Source of the DNA: JBBRLA01 sp038231615
GTDB lineage: Bacteria; Myxococcota_A; Polyangia; Palsa-1104; JAEUJZ01
Assembly (NCBI GenBank): GCA_038231615.1
Contig: JBBRLA010000100.1
Span: 1-17,296, forward strand
Direction: 5' to 3'
DNA length: 17,296 bases
Shown: positions 7,154 through 15,671 of the stretch, in pieces
Layout: the number at the start of each line of letters is the position of its first letter
Position numbering within the stretch: position 1 is the first letter of the stretch
Made by a program: the position numbers and the translations under genes
Notes under the pieces: model-generated
Seen by the model: only the letters and a program-made list of their open reading frames with translations
Told to the model about the DNA's origin: nothing
Database searches by the model: none

Positions 7154-8953
7154 ATGTCCGCTGACCCCAGCCTGATTCGCAACTTCTCCATCATCGCCCA
7201 CATCGATCATGGCAAGTCCACTCTCGCCGACCGGCTGCTCGAAGCCACCGGCGCCATCACCGACCGCGAGAAGCAGGACCAGTTCCTCGACAAGATGGAA
7301 CTGGAACGCGAACGCGGCATCACAATTAAAGCCCAGTCCGTCCGGCTGAGCTACACAGCCAACGATGGCAAAACCTACGAACTGAACCTCATCGACACCC
7401 CGGGACACGTCGATTTCCACTACGAAGTCAGCCGCTCCCTCTCGGCGTGTGAGGGAGCGCTGCTGGTGGTCGACGCGGCGCAGGGGGTGCAAGCGCAGAC
7501 CCTGGCCAACGTCTACCTGGCTCTGGACGGCAACCTGGAGATCGTCCCGGTGCTGAACAAGATCGACCTGCCGTCCGCCGACCCCGAGCGGATCAAGCGG
7601 CAGATCGAAGACATCATCGGCCTGGACGCCTCGGGGGCGATCCTGGCCAGCGCCAAGGACGGGCGGGGCATCCCGGAGATCCTGGAGGCCATCGTCAAGC
7701 ACATCCCGCCGCCCAGCAATGCCAAGGGGCCGCTGAAGGCGCTTATCTTCGACAGCTGGTATGACACCTACCGCGGGGTGGTCATGCTGGTCCGGGTCAA
7801 GCAGGGGGCCCTGCGTCCCGGGCAGAAGATCCTGCTCATGGCCATGAACAAGACCTACGAGGTGGTGGCGCTGGGCGCGTTCACTCCACACCCGGTCGAG
7901 CTGCCCGAGCTGGGCGCGGGGGAGGTCGGCTTCGTCATCGCCAACATCAAGACCGTCGCCGACACCAAGATCGGCGACACCCTCACCGAGGCCGACGACC
8001 CCACAAAGGAGGCGCTGCCCGGCTTCAAGCTGGTCCCGCCGATGGTCTTCGCCGGGATCTTCCCGACCGACAACGCGCGCTACACCGACCTGCGCGACGC
8101 CCTGGACAAGCTGCACCTGAACGACTCGTCGATCACCTACGAACCCGAGACCTCGATGGCGCTGGGCTTCGGCTTCCGCTGCGGCTTCCTGGGCCTGCTC
8201 CACATGGAGATCATCCAGGAGCGCCTGGAGCGCGAGTACAACATGGACCTCATTACCACCGCGCCCACGGTAGAGTACCGCGCGATCAAAAAGAGCGGCG
8301 AGATGGTGGTGGTGGACAACCCGGCGCAGCTTCCGGAAGAGGGCCAGATTGACTACGTGGAGGAGCCGATCATCTCGGCGACCATCCACACCCCCTCGGA
8401 GTATGTCGGCGGCCTCATTACCCTGTGCCAGGAGCGGCGCGGCATCCAGAGCGGCATCACCTACAGCGGGGACAACCGGGTCATCGTCAAGTACGAGTTG
8501 CCCCTGGCCGAGGTGGTCTTCGGCTTCTACGACAAGCTGAAGTCGGTGTCCCGGGGCTACGCCTCGCTGAACTACGAGCTTTTGGAGTACCGCCGGGCGG
8601 ACCTGGTCCGGCTGGACCTTCTGGTAAATGGCGATCGAGTGGACGCCCTGTCGGCCATCTCGCACCGCGACCGGTCCTTCTACCGCGGTCGCGATGTGTG
8701 CATCAAAATGAAAGAGCTGATCCCGCCGCAGCAATTCGAGGTGGCCATCCAGGCGGCGATTGGCAACAAGGTCATCGCGCGGACGACGGTGAAGGCGCTA
8801 CGCAAGAACGTGACCGCCAAGTGCTACGGCGGCGACATCACTCGAAAGCGAAAGCTCTTGGAGCGGCAAAAGGAAGGGAAGAAGCGGATGAAGCAGGTCG
8901 GCAACGTCGAGATCCCGCAGGAGGCCTTCCTGGCCATCCTGAAGGTGGACTGA
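7154..8953 (+). CDS. lepA: Elongation factor 4 (LepA), ribosomal back-translocase
   Basis: The 599-residue translational GTPase is full length for LepA (usually about 600). GTPase motifs are AHIDHGKS (15-22), ERGITI (53-58), DTPGH (81-85) and NKID (135-138). The C-terminal domain unique to LepA ends with the basic segment GGDITRKRKLLERQKEGKKR, which contacts the ribosome. It binds the ribosome in its GTP form and remodels stalled or mistranslocated complexes, and it has been linked to initiation and subunit assembly. The start is ATG 7154 (MSADPSLIRNFSIIAH), the conserved N-terminus; the frame stays open upstream to GTG 7043, but that would translate the hairpin element. TTTAGG at 7139-7144 is the only ribosome-site candidate. 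It overlaps lepB by one base (TGATG), a common pairing in bacteria. Confidence 0.98.
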   Translation: MSADPSLIRNFSIIAHIDHGKSTLADRLLEATGAITDREKQDQFLDKMELERERGITIKAQSVRLSYTANDGKTYELNLIDTPGHVDFHYEVSRSLSACEGALLVVDAAQGVQAQTLANVYLALDGNLEIVPVLNKIDLPSADPERIKRQIEDIIGLDASGAILASAKDGRGIPEILEAIVKHIPPPSNAKGPLKALIFDSWYDTYRGVVMLVRVKQGALRPGQKILLMAMNKTYEVVALGAFTPHPVELPELGAGEVGFVIANIKTVADTKIGDTLTEADDPTKEALPGFKLVPPMVFAGIFPTDNARYTDLRDALDKLHLNDSSITYEPETSMALGFGFRCGFLGLLHMEIIQERLEREYNMDLITTAPTVEYRAIKKSGEMVVVDNPAQLPEEGQIDYVEEPIISATIHTPSEYVGGLITLCQERRGIQSGITYSGDNRVIVKYELPLAEVVFGFYDKLKSVSRGYASLNYELLEYRRADLVRLDLLVNGDRVDALSAISHRDRSFYRGRDVCIKMKELIPPQQFEVAIQAAIGNKVIARTTVKALRKNVTAKCYGGDITRKRKLLERQKEGKKRMKQVGNVEIPQEAFLAILKVD

Positions 8954-10170
8954 TGCCCCCGATTGATCGCGAAGCGCGCAGCGCCGCGGTGAATGAGGGC
9001 CGCGAAGCGCGCAGCGCCGCGGTGAATGACGAACGGCGCCCCTCGATGCTGGCGCGGCTGACCGTCGAGTATCTGTGGCTGCTGGCGCTGCCCCTCATCG
9101 GCGTCACCCTGTGGGGCGTGTTCAAGGTGCTGAACCCCTACGACCTCAGCTTCCTGGTGTTCCCGGGCCTGGTCAAGCTGGCGGTGGCGGTGGGGCTGGT
9201 GACTGCGGTGTTCTTCGTGCCCTATCTCATCTTCCGCGGGCCCCTGGACCTGGCGCGGGAGGACGTGGCGCTGCACCGAGACGCACACCTGGGGGTGAAG
9301 GACGCACAGCGGCGGCTGCGGCGCTTCGGCCCCAGGCTGAGCGCCGGGCAGCGGCAACAGATCGAGGCGGCGATCGGCAAGGTGCAGGCGGCGCAGTCCA
9401 GCGAGAGCGGCCTTTCGGCGGCGATCACCGACCTGGAGGGGGCCATGGAGGAGCACCTGTCCTTCGCCCGGAAGGGCCCCACCCGGGAGTATGCCGAGTC
9501 GATCGGGGTGGCGGTGTTCATCGCGCTGCTTCTGCGGGCCTTCGTGGTCGAGGCGTTCAAGATCCCCTCGGGGTCGATGATCCCGACGTTGCAGGTGGGC
9601 GACCACATCTTCGTCAACAAGTTCATCTACGGCCTGCGCATCCCCTGGACCCATATCAAGCTCGGCGAGAACATCCGCCCTCCGCGCCGTGGCGAGGTGA
9701 TCGTCTTCATCTACCCCAGGGAGCCGGACAAGGACTTCATCAAGCGCATCGTCGCGGTGGCTGGCGACACAGTGGACGTCAAAGGCGACAAGGTGTACGT
9801 CAACGGGCGGCTCTTGCCCGACGAGGCGATCCCCGGCCCGTGCGTCTACGACGACTTCGACGAGAACAGCGGCAGATGGCACAGTGGCGAGTGCATCGCC
9901 TACAAGGAAGTGAACGGCGGCATCCACTACACTCTCATCCATGACACACAATCGATGGGCCCCGCCCCCGGACAGCGCACGTTCCCTCTGACCGTGCCGC
10001 CGCAGTCGGTCTTTGTCATGGGCGACAACCGCGACAACAGCCACGACAGCCGCTACTGGGGCTTCGTCCCCTACGACCTGATCAAGGGCAAGGCGTGGAT
10101 CATCTGGTACTCGGCGGGCCAGAACAGCAGCGTGCGCATCCAGCGGATGTTCGACTTCATTCATCCCTAA
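8953..10170 (+). CDS. lepB: Signal peptidase I with N-terminal membrane extension
   Basis: The 405-residue protein cleaves signal peptides from exported proteins at the membrane. The catalytic Ser is S208 in PSGSMIPTL, the general-base Lys is K264 in DFIKRIVA, and box E is GDNRDNSHDSR (357-367). A membrane helix (about 183-200) directly precedes the Ser. Unusually, residues 1-180 add a repeat-rich start (REARSAAVN twice), two membrane helices (about 39-60 and 65-94), and a charged helical segment (about 100-170). The ATG overlaps the lepA stop by one base, and AAGGTGG lies just upstream as a ribosome site, supporting this start. ATG 9046 (residue 32) is an alternative that would leave the repeats in the lepA-lepB gap. 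The gene should be translationally coupled to lepA. Confidence 0.95.
   Translation: MPPIDREARSAAVNEGREARSAAVNDERRPSMLARLTVEYLWLLALPLIGVTLWGVFKVLNPYDLSFLVFPGLVKLAVAVGLVTAVFFVPYLIFRGPLDLAREDVALHRDAHLGVKDAQRRLRRFGPRLSAGQRQQIEAAIGKVQAAQSSESGLSAAITDLEGAMEEHLSFARKGPTREYAESIGVAVFIALLLRAFVVEAFKIPSGSMIPTLQVGDHIFVNKFIYGLRIPWTHIKLGENIRPPRRGEVIVFIYPREPDKDFIKRIVAVAGDTVDVKGDKVYVNGRLLPDEAIPGPCVYDDFDENSGRWHSGECIAYKEVNGGIHYTLIHDTQSMGPAPGQRTFPLTVPPQSVFVMGDNRDNSHDSRYWGFVPYDLIKGKAWIIWYSAGQNSSVRIQRMFDFIHP
8968..9029 (+). repeat. Two 29-bp direct repeats at 33-bp period in lepB start
   Basis: CGCGAAGCGC-GCA-GCGCCGCGGT followed by GAATGA occurs at 8968-8996 and again at 9001-9029, an exact 33-bp period. In the lepB frame it reads REARSAAVN twice. 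The first 23 bp align with the unit in the cytochrome C-terminus except for two single-base gaps. It may be coding or, if lepB starts at 9046, intergenic. Confidence 0.9.
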
Positions 10171-10258
10171 CCCTCCCCACCCCCCTACATCTCTTGCACT
10201 TTCTGCTGAATACGCTCATCGATGGACGTCGATCAGGCGGTTCATCCGTGCGACAATC

Positions 10259-10270
10259 GAGCGTACGCTC
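10259..10270. promoter_or_regulatory. Perfect 12-bp palindrome GAGCGTACGCTC
   Basis: It lies 14 nt before the FHA-CHAT start codon, in the 114-nt gap after lepB. A second short inverted repeat, ATCGA-tggacg-TCGAT, is at 10218-10233. The position would suit an operator or a leader hairpin. No convincing promoter hexamers were recognised nearby; TTGCAC near 10194 lacks a matching -10. Confidence 0.3.
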
Positions 10271-10284
10271 CAGCAAGAGAAACC

Positions 10285-12237
10285 ATGCTCGTGATTGTCG
10301 TGCAGGGTAAGGGAGTGGAAGCCCAGCGATTCGAATTTGATCAGCACGAAGTGACCATCGGTCGTGCCGAGATCAATGACATTGTGCTGCCGGTGAGCAA
10401 CGTCTCCAAGCGCCACGCACATATCCACTGGACCGGCGAATGCCTCATCGTTTCCGATCGCCGCAGCACCAACGGCACGTATGTGAACGGACGCAAGCTG
10501 CTGGCGGCGCTGGTGATCGACAAGGGGGACCGGGTCCACATTGGGGACTTCACCCTGGCGGTGCACGAGGTGGTCGGGGCGGCCTCGGGGCAGCCCTCCC
10601 GCGCGTCCCCTCAAAACGAGGGGCCCGTGCCCTTCGCCCCGGCGCAAGGGCAGCCCGAGACCGGGGCGATGAACGCGCACCCCGGGCTTTTGCCCCGCAT
10701 GCCCTGGCTGGATGAGTGGGCCGCGGCCAGCACCGAGCCGGTCCTGCTTTTCCCTTTTGCCGAGTCGCGCCACCTGCCGATCAACCTGATCGTCTCGCTG
10801 CCCGCGGTCCTCCTTCCGGGCGAAACGGTGGTGCTGCGGGTACACGCGGACGCCCGGCACGGCGCGGCCGAGACCGGCGCGGCGGACCAACGCTGCCGCC
10901 GCTCCTGCGCTCTGGAGGTGCTCCTCTCGCTACCGGATGAGGGCCTGGTGGCGCTGGGCGGGGAAGAGGGGGTGTTGCGGGTGAACCGGTCGGAGCGCTC
11001 GCCCGAACTCGCCTTTTCCCTGCGGGCCCGGGAACCCGGGGCGGCGCGGGTCGAGATCGGAGTGAACCACCGGGGCGCGCGGCTGGCCACGCTGCTGCTG
11101 CGGCCGGAGGTGCGACAGGGACCGATCGAAGCCGGCCCGGAGAGCCAGGTGACCGCCTCGCTGCCGGTAGAGCCGATCTCCAGCGGCCGAGGGCCGCGTC
11201 TGGTGCTGCGGGTGCGGGAAGGCGGGGTCGGCACCTACCGCGCGGGACAGCGCGCCCTGCGCGTCGAACTCTTGCAGGTTCCGGGGGAGATCGCCGAGGG
11301 GATCGCCGATGGCGAGATGGGCATCGAGGCGTCGCTTCAGGAGGTCATGCGGACGCTCTATCTGGGACCCGAGGCGCAAGGCCTGGGGTCGATCTCGCCA
11401 CTTGGACGCGAGGCGGCGCTGCGGGCGCTCTTCGAGGGGTTGACGGCGCGGCTCTTGCCCGCGGCGGTGCGCGAGGCGCTGGAGGGGCTGGCCGCCGGGA
11501 GCCTGCTCCAGGTGGACGCCAGCTGTCCCTGGGTCCCCTGGGAGGCGCTGCGCATTGGCAAGGGCACCCATGGGGCCTACCTGGGCGAGCGCTTCGCCTT
11601 GAGCCGCGGGGGCCTCGGGTCCTACACCGAGCGGTTCGCCCAGGCACCCCGGCTGCTCCTGTGTCCCCCGGGCACGGCGGCGCGACGGGAGCAGCAGGCG
11701 CTGGCGGCGCTGGACCCGCGGCTTGTGCGGGTGCAGCACTTCGCCCCCCTGCGAGCCTATCTTCGCGATGAGCCAGTTGCCGGCTGGCACATCAGCGGCC
11801 ATGGTTGCTTCGAGCGCGGGGACCGGGCCGCGGCGGCGCTCAAGCTGGAAGATGGCGTCTTCACCCCGGCACAGGTGGCCCCCGCGGCCCGCTTCCTGCG
11901 CCTGGGCATGCGCCCGCCCCTGCGCGGGACCTTCGTGCTGCTCAGCGTCAGCGAGTCGACGCCGCCGCTTCACCCCCTGCAGCCCGCGGGCACGGCGATG
12001 TGGATCGAACGCCTGCTCAACGCCGGGGCCGGCGCGGTGGTCGCCACTACCTGGCCGGTCAGCAGCCCCAAAGCGGCGCTCTTCGCCGAATCGTTCTACC
12101 GGGCATGGGCCAGCCAGAGGCCCCTTGCGGTGGCCGCGGCGGAGGCCCGGGAGTCCATTCGGGAGGATGGCGACCCCTCCTGGCTGTCCTACGCGGTATT
12201 CGGCCTCCCTGGGGCCCGCCTCGACAAGAATCAATAG
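10285..12237 (+). CDS. FHA-CHAT protein, predicted pseudo-protease or Ser variant
   Basis: The start is ATG 10285, where the FHA fold begins (MLVIVVQGKG) behind a weak AAGAGA site; ATG 10222 would add 21 unconserved residues. Residues 1-98 are an FHA domain with the phosphothreonine-binding set: IGR (25-27), S41, R43, H44 and N63-G64 in STNGTYVNG. A Pro-rich linker leads to a beta-rich region (about 155-275) with no confident family. Residues about 385-640 resemble a CHAT domain, the caspase-like peptidase fold: QVDASCPWVPWEAL, then HISGHG with H506, then FVLLSVSES, then GAGAVVATTWPV near the end. In active CHAT proteases that third motif reads like LSACES with a catalytic Cys; here the position is Ser556. 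It may therefore be a binding-only domain or use Ser. It is cytoplasmic, 650 residues, and convergent with the TonB receptor gene (6-nt gap). Confidence 0.85.
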   Translation: MLVIVVQGKGVEAQRFEFDQHEVTIGRAEINDIVLPVSNVSKRHAHIHWTGECLIVSDRRSTNGTYVNGRKLLAALVIDKGDRVHIGDFTLAVHEVVGAASGQPSRASPQNEGPVPFAPAQGQPETGAMNAHPGLLPRMPWLDEWAAASTEPVLLFPFAESRHLPINLIVSLPAVLLPGETVVLRVHADARHGAAETGAADQRCRRSCALEVLLSLPDEGLVALGGEEGVLRVNRSERSPELAFSLRAREPGAARVEIGVNHRGARLATLLLRPEVRQGPIEAGPESQVTASLPVEPISSGRGPRLVLRVREGGVGTYRAGQRALRVELLQVPGEIAEGIADGEMGIEASLQEVMRTLYLGPEAQGLGSISPLGREAALRALFEGLTARLLPAAVREALEGLAAGSLLQVDASCPWVPWEALRIGKGTHGAYLGERFALSRGGLGSYTERFAQAPRLLLCPPGTAARREQQALAALDPRLVRVQHFAPLRAYLRDEPVAGWHISGHGCFERGDRAAAALKLEDGVFTPAQVAPAARFLRLGMRPPLRGTFVLLSVSESTPPLHPLQPAGTAMWIERLLNAGAGAVVATTWPVSSPKAALFAESFYRAWASQRPLAVAAAEARESIREDGDPSWLSYAVFGLPGARLDKNQ

Positions 12238-12243
12238 ACGCGC

Positions 12244-14655
12244 CTATTTGCCCCAGGGCTTGCCGCCCACCTGAAGGAAGAACGAATAGCCCGGCGCCGG
12301 GGTCGGACTGGTCTCCAGGGTGGGCGTCAGGTCGTAGAACACGTCGGGGTGGTAATAGTGCTGGTTCAGGGCGTTGTAAACATTGCCGCTGACCCATAGA
12401 CGATTTTGCAGGAAGGTGGCCCGTAGGCCCACGTTGAGGATCGCCTGGGGGGGCAACCGGTCAAAGGTCAGGTCGGCGAAGGGCGCCGCGGTGCTGCCGT
12501 CGGGCAGGACCACCGAGCGGAAACGGTTGGGGTCGTCGTAGCTGCCGACGACGTTCAGCGTGGCGTTGGCCTCCAGCAGGCCGGGGATCAGCGAGAACAC
12601 CGCGCCCAACGAAAGCCAGTGCTGCGGAATTGAGCGCAAAAGACCCCGATCATCCGTGGTGATATGCAGGAAGGTGTACCCCGCCGAGATCACGTGGTCC
12701 TTCAGGTACAGGCGCCCCGCCGCCTCCACCGAATGGATCGCCCGCCGCGTCGGCTGCCCGGTGGTGGGGTTGATGTTGCTGTAGCTGCCGCCAGAGATCA
12801 CGATCAGCGAGTCGAGCTGGGTGTAGGAGTAGTCGGCGCGGAGCTGCAATTCGCGGATGGCGGCGATGTTCTTGAGCAACCTGCCGTTCCATTCCGCCTG
12901 GAAAGCCTGGCTGCGCTCGTTGGTCAGGTTCTTGTTGCCCGAGAACTGCACCGCCGGCCCATACGAGTCAGTGTTGTTGAACACCGGCGGGCGGAAACCG
13001 GTGGCGTAGTTGGCCTTCAGGTGCAGGTCGGCGTGGAAGTTCCACACCACCGACACGTTGCCCAGAAATTCGCCGTTGCCGCCACCGTTGGCGCCCTGGT
13101 AGCCGCGCAGGCCCAAGCCCGCCTGGTAGCGCACCCCGGCGTCGAAGACCAGCCGAGGTACCGGGCGGAACTGGTCCGACAGATACAGGGCCAGCACGGT
13201 GCGGTTGGCGCCCGAGATGAAGGGCAAAGGGCAGTCCGGCAGGTACACCGGCTTGTCATAGGTGCTGCCCTTCACCAGCGGGCACGCGAGCGGCAGGATC
13301 TGCCGGTCGGTGGGCGTGCCGGGGAAGGTGACGCCCACGTCGGGGACCCACTCGTGGAAGGCCTCGCCGCCAAAGAGCAGCCGGTTGTGCCCCGGCAGGG
13401 CCACATCCCCGTCGACGGTGCCGCCGACCCGGTAGGACTGGACGTTCGCGGCGAAGCCCAGGCCGCGGGGCAGCGCCCGGGAACCGGGCAGGGTGATCGG
13501 CTGGAGGTTGCGTTCGAACTGGACCCCGTAGAGCTTCCCGTCCACGCCGATGCGATCGGAAAGGAACCGGCGCTTGTACTGGAGCGTCAGGAATCGGTCC
13601 AGGGTGGTCAGGCTGTTGCGTATCGAATCGCCCGTCAGCGTCCCCGTGGCCGGGTTCACCAGGCCGCTGGCGATGGTGTTGCCAAACCCCACCGAGTTGT
13701 TCATCTCGGCGATGGGGTAGCTGTACGAAAGGGTCACCGGGCCATAGCTGAAGCGCCCGTCGATGTTGAGTATGTAGCTGCGCATCGTGTCGGAGCTGGC
13801 GGGGCCGCCGAACACGTTGGGGCCGGGGGGCAAGGGAGAAGGGCTGCGGTACAGGGTCAAAAGGCCGCTCTGCCGGGAGGGCAGGTAGTTCTCATAACTC
13901 AGGTGCTGCACCACCCGCAGCTTGCGGTCGTGCGAAAAGTCGAAGACCTTGCCGAAGAGGGCCCAGGCCCGCCCATCCTGCGGCGAGCCGTCCCCATCGC
14001 CGTAGCCCAGGCCGCCTTCGACCCCGTCGATGTCTTCGGCCTCCCTGCTGATGGTGTTGACGATGCCCAGAAACGAGTTGGCGCCCCAGAGCACGCCGCC
14101 GGGCCCGGTGACCACCTCGATGCGCTTGATGGTCTCCAGCGGCAGGGCGCGGTTGAAGAGCGCCGCGTTGAGCACCGGCTCGAACATCGACACGCCATCG
14201 CGCAGCAAGAGCGCCGCCTGGGCGGTGCCCCGTACCAGGGGCAGGCTGAGCTGGTTACCCACCCCCTGCACGTTCAGCCAGCCTGGGATGGTTGCCAGCG
14301 CCTCGTTGATGGTGCGGTAGCCGCGGCTTTTGATCTCGTCGGCGGTGATGACGGTAACGATGGAGGGGGCCTCCTGCACGGTGGTGATCTGCTTCGCCGC
14401 CGAGAGCACCCGGTTGGCGATGTCCAGCTCGTTCTCTGCCTCGCTCGCGCCCGTCGACGACGCCGCGGCGCCACGCTCCGCCGCCGACTCGGGGTCCGGC
14501 AGCAGCACCTCGTAGCTCGGCTGAAGGGGCCCTTGCGACACCGGCGGGGCGACCGGCGCGCGGGGCGCGGCCAGCCCTAAAGAAGGCCCCAGCCAAGGCC
14601 CAAGAAAAACCAGAAGGCCCAAAACGACGCAGACCGTTCGCGAAACGCGCCTCAC
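12244..14655 (-). CDS. TonB-dependent outer-membrane receptor
   Basis: The 803-residue protein starts with GTG 14655, overlapping the upstream gene's stop by 4 nt (GTGA). A signal peptide spans about 1-30 (VCVVLGLLVFLG, cut near GLAA). The plug domain covers about 90-205, with APSIVTVITADEI, the INEALATIPGW segment, and the late signature IKRIEVVTGPGGVLWGANS. The rest has the alternating pattern of a 22-strand barrel, with typical receptor phrases such as LHLKANYATGFRPPVFN near the middle and a final aromatic-rich strand (YSFFLQVGG). Such receptors import siderophores, haem, cobalamin or glycans using TonB energy. No partner here identifies the substrate. It is the last gene of a three-gene operon with the lipoprotein and barrel genes, which suggests an uptake or surface complex. 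Confidence 0.93.
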   Translation of the reverse strand: MRRVSRTVCVVLGLLVFLGPWLGPSLGLAAPRAPVAPPVSQGPLQPSYEVLLPDPESAAERGAAASSTGASEAENELDIANRVLSAAKQITTVQEAPSIVTVITADEIKSRGYRTINEALATIPGWLNVQGVGNQLSLPLVRGTAQAALLLRDGVSMFEPVLNAALFNRALPLETIKRIEVVTGPGGVLWGANSFLGIVNTISREAEDIDGVEGGLGYGDGDGSPQDGRAWALFGKVFDFSHDRKLRVVQHLSYENYLPSRQSGLLTLYRSPSPLPPGPNVFGGPASSDTMRSYILNIDGRFSYGPVTLSYSYPIAEMNNSVGFGNTIASGLVNPATGTLTGDSIRNSLTTLDRFLTLQYKRRFLSDRIGVDGKLYGVQFERNLQPITLPGSRALPRGLGFAANVQSYRVGGTVDGDVALPGHNRLLFGGEAFHEWVPDVGVTFPGTPTDRQILPLACPLVKGSTYDKPVYLPDCPLPFISGANRTVLALYLSDQFRPVPRLVFDAGVRYQAGLGLRGYQGANGGGNGEFLGNVSVVWNFHADLHLKANYATGFRPPVFNNTDSYGPAVQFSGNKNLTNERSQAFQAEWNGRLLKNIAAIRELQLRADYSYTQLDSLIVISGGSYSNINPTTGQPTRRAIHSVEAAGRLYLKDHVISAGYTFLHITTDDRGLLRSIPQHWLSLGAVFSLIPGLLEANATLNVVGSYDDPNRFRSVVLPDGSTAAPFADLTFDRLPPQAILNVGLRATFLQNRLWVSGNVYNALNQHYYHPDVFYDLTPTLETSPTPAPGYSFFLQVGGKPWGK

Positions 14656-15671
14656 CTGAGCCCCACCTTCGGCGGCGAGGGTGAGAAGGACAGGCCAGCG
14701 ACCACCCGGACCGGGTCGCGCAGGGGGCTGCCCACGGCCAGGCCGCCGCCCACGCCCACCAGGATGCGAATCCCCGAGGTCGGGTAAACATACGCCGCCC
14801 CCAGCAGGTCCGCCTCGGTGAAGCTCTGCGGGCCGACGAGGGGCACGGTGCCAAATGCCTCCAGGCTGGCGCCCAGAAGCGGTGTCGCACGAACGCTGGC
14901 GCCCAGCGCCCAGGTCAGTTCGTGGCCCACCGAGAAGATCGTTGGGCCCCCCGGCGGATCGTTGAAATCGCTCTCGGAGCGAAAGATAAATCCGAGGTTG
15001 CCCAGCAACGCCAGCCTGCCGAAGGCCAGGTCGCCGATCAGGACCGGCCGCACCGTGATGTCCTTGTCACCCAAAAACGATGAAGAATTTCCCATCGGGA
15101 AGGTCGCCGAGAGCATCAGGGCCAGCCCGAAGCGATCGTTGTGGTACAGCCGCCCCTTCAGCAGAAGGCGCGGGTCCCGCGGCCCGGCGGCGGAGAGGCC
15201 GATGTTCTCCCGCGGCTGGTTGCGGTATATGCCGGTGGACACGGTAGGCAAGGGGGTTATCCCAGGGGCGCCCGGCGACGGGATGCTGAGCTGCCCGACC
15301 GCCTGGTCGTCATAGGACTGCGCCGCTACGGGGAGGGTAGCGCCCAAGACCAGGAAATCCCACAGGCCCAGGCTCAGTCCCACGTCCAGGGTAAACTGGT
15401 CCTCGATCAGATTGTGGGCCGAGTGGGTCTTTCCATCTGCGTTCAGCAGGGACAGTTGCAGCGGGGCGTTGGCGTAGCAAAGAAGCAGCGAGGCGCCCAC
15501 TTCCCATCGCATCGGGGTCTGCGCCCGCTCCAGGGTCACCAGGCCCTGGCCGTCCCCGGTGGGCCGCAAAAGCGCCACGTCGATGCTGCGGTCGGCGGCG
15601 GCGGGGGTCACCAGGCACGCCAGGCAGACGAAGGCCAGAAGAGCGACCGCCACGGTGCTAAGCGGGCGCAT
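14652..15671 (-). CDS. Outer-membrane beta-barrel protein
   Basis: ATG 15671 overlaps the upstream stop by one base (TGATG), which favours it over the TTG one codon earlier. The 339-residue product has a signal peptide (about 1-26, ending TPAAA). It then shows amphipathic strands and polar loops (WEVGASLLLCYANAPL, FTLDVGLSLGLWDFLVLGATLP, LALMLSATFPMG, ELTWALGASVRATP). It resembles the barrel half of myxobacterial OmpA-like proteins, but no C-terminal peptidoglycan-binding OmpA domain is present. A channel or structural role in the outer membrane is likely; the substrate is unknown. The tight overlaps on both sides show one transcript with the lipoprotein and the TonB receptor. Confidence 0.82.
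   Translation of the reverse strand: MRPLSTVAVALLAFVCLACLVTPAAADRSIDVALLRPTGDGQGLVTLERAQTPMRWEVGASLLLCYANAPLQLSLLNADGKTHSAHNLIEDQFTLDVGLSLGLWDFLVLGATLPVAAQSYDDQAVGQLSIPSPGAPGITPLPTVSTGIYRNQPRENIGLSAAGPRDPRLLLKGRLYHNDRFGLALMLSATFPMGNSSSFLGDKDITVRPVLIGDLAFGRLALLGNLGFIFRSESDFNDPPGGPTIFSVGHELTWALGASVRATPLLGASLEAFGTVPLVGPQSFTEADLLGAAYVYPTSGIRILVGVGGGLAVGSPLRDPVRVVAGLSFSPSPPKVGLR

Noticed and set aside
7076..8734. 552-codon open frame antisense to lepA
   Set aside because: LepA on the opposite strand is unambiguous and full length; the antisense product is low-complexity and resembles no family.
12664..14580. 638-codon + strand open frame opposite the TonB receptor
   Set aside because: The receptor has a signal peptide, plug signature and barrel pattern; the opposite frame is Val/Arg/Gly-rich shadow sequence.
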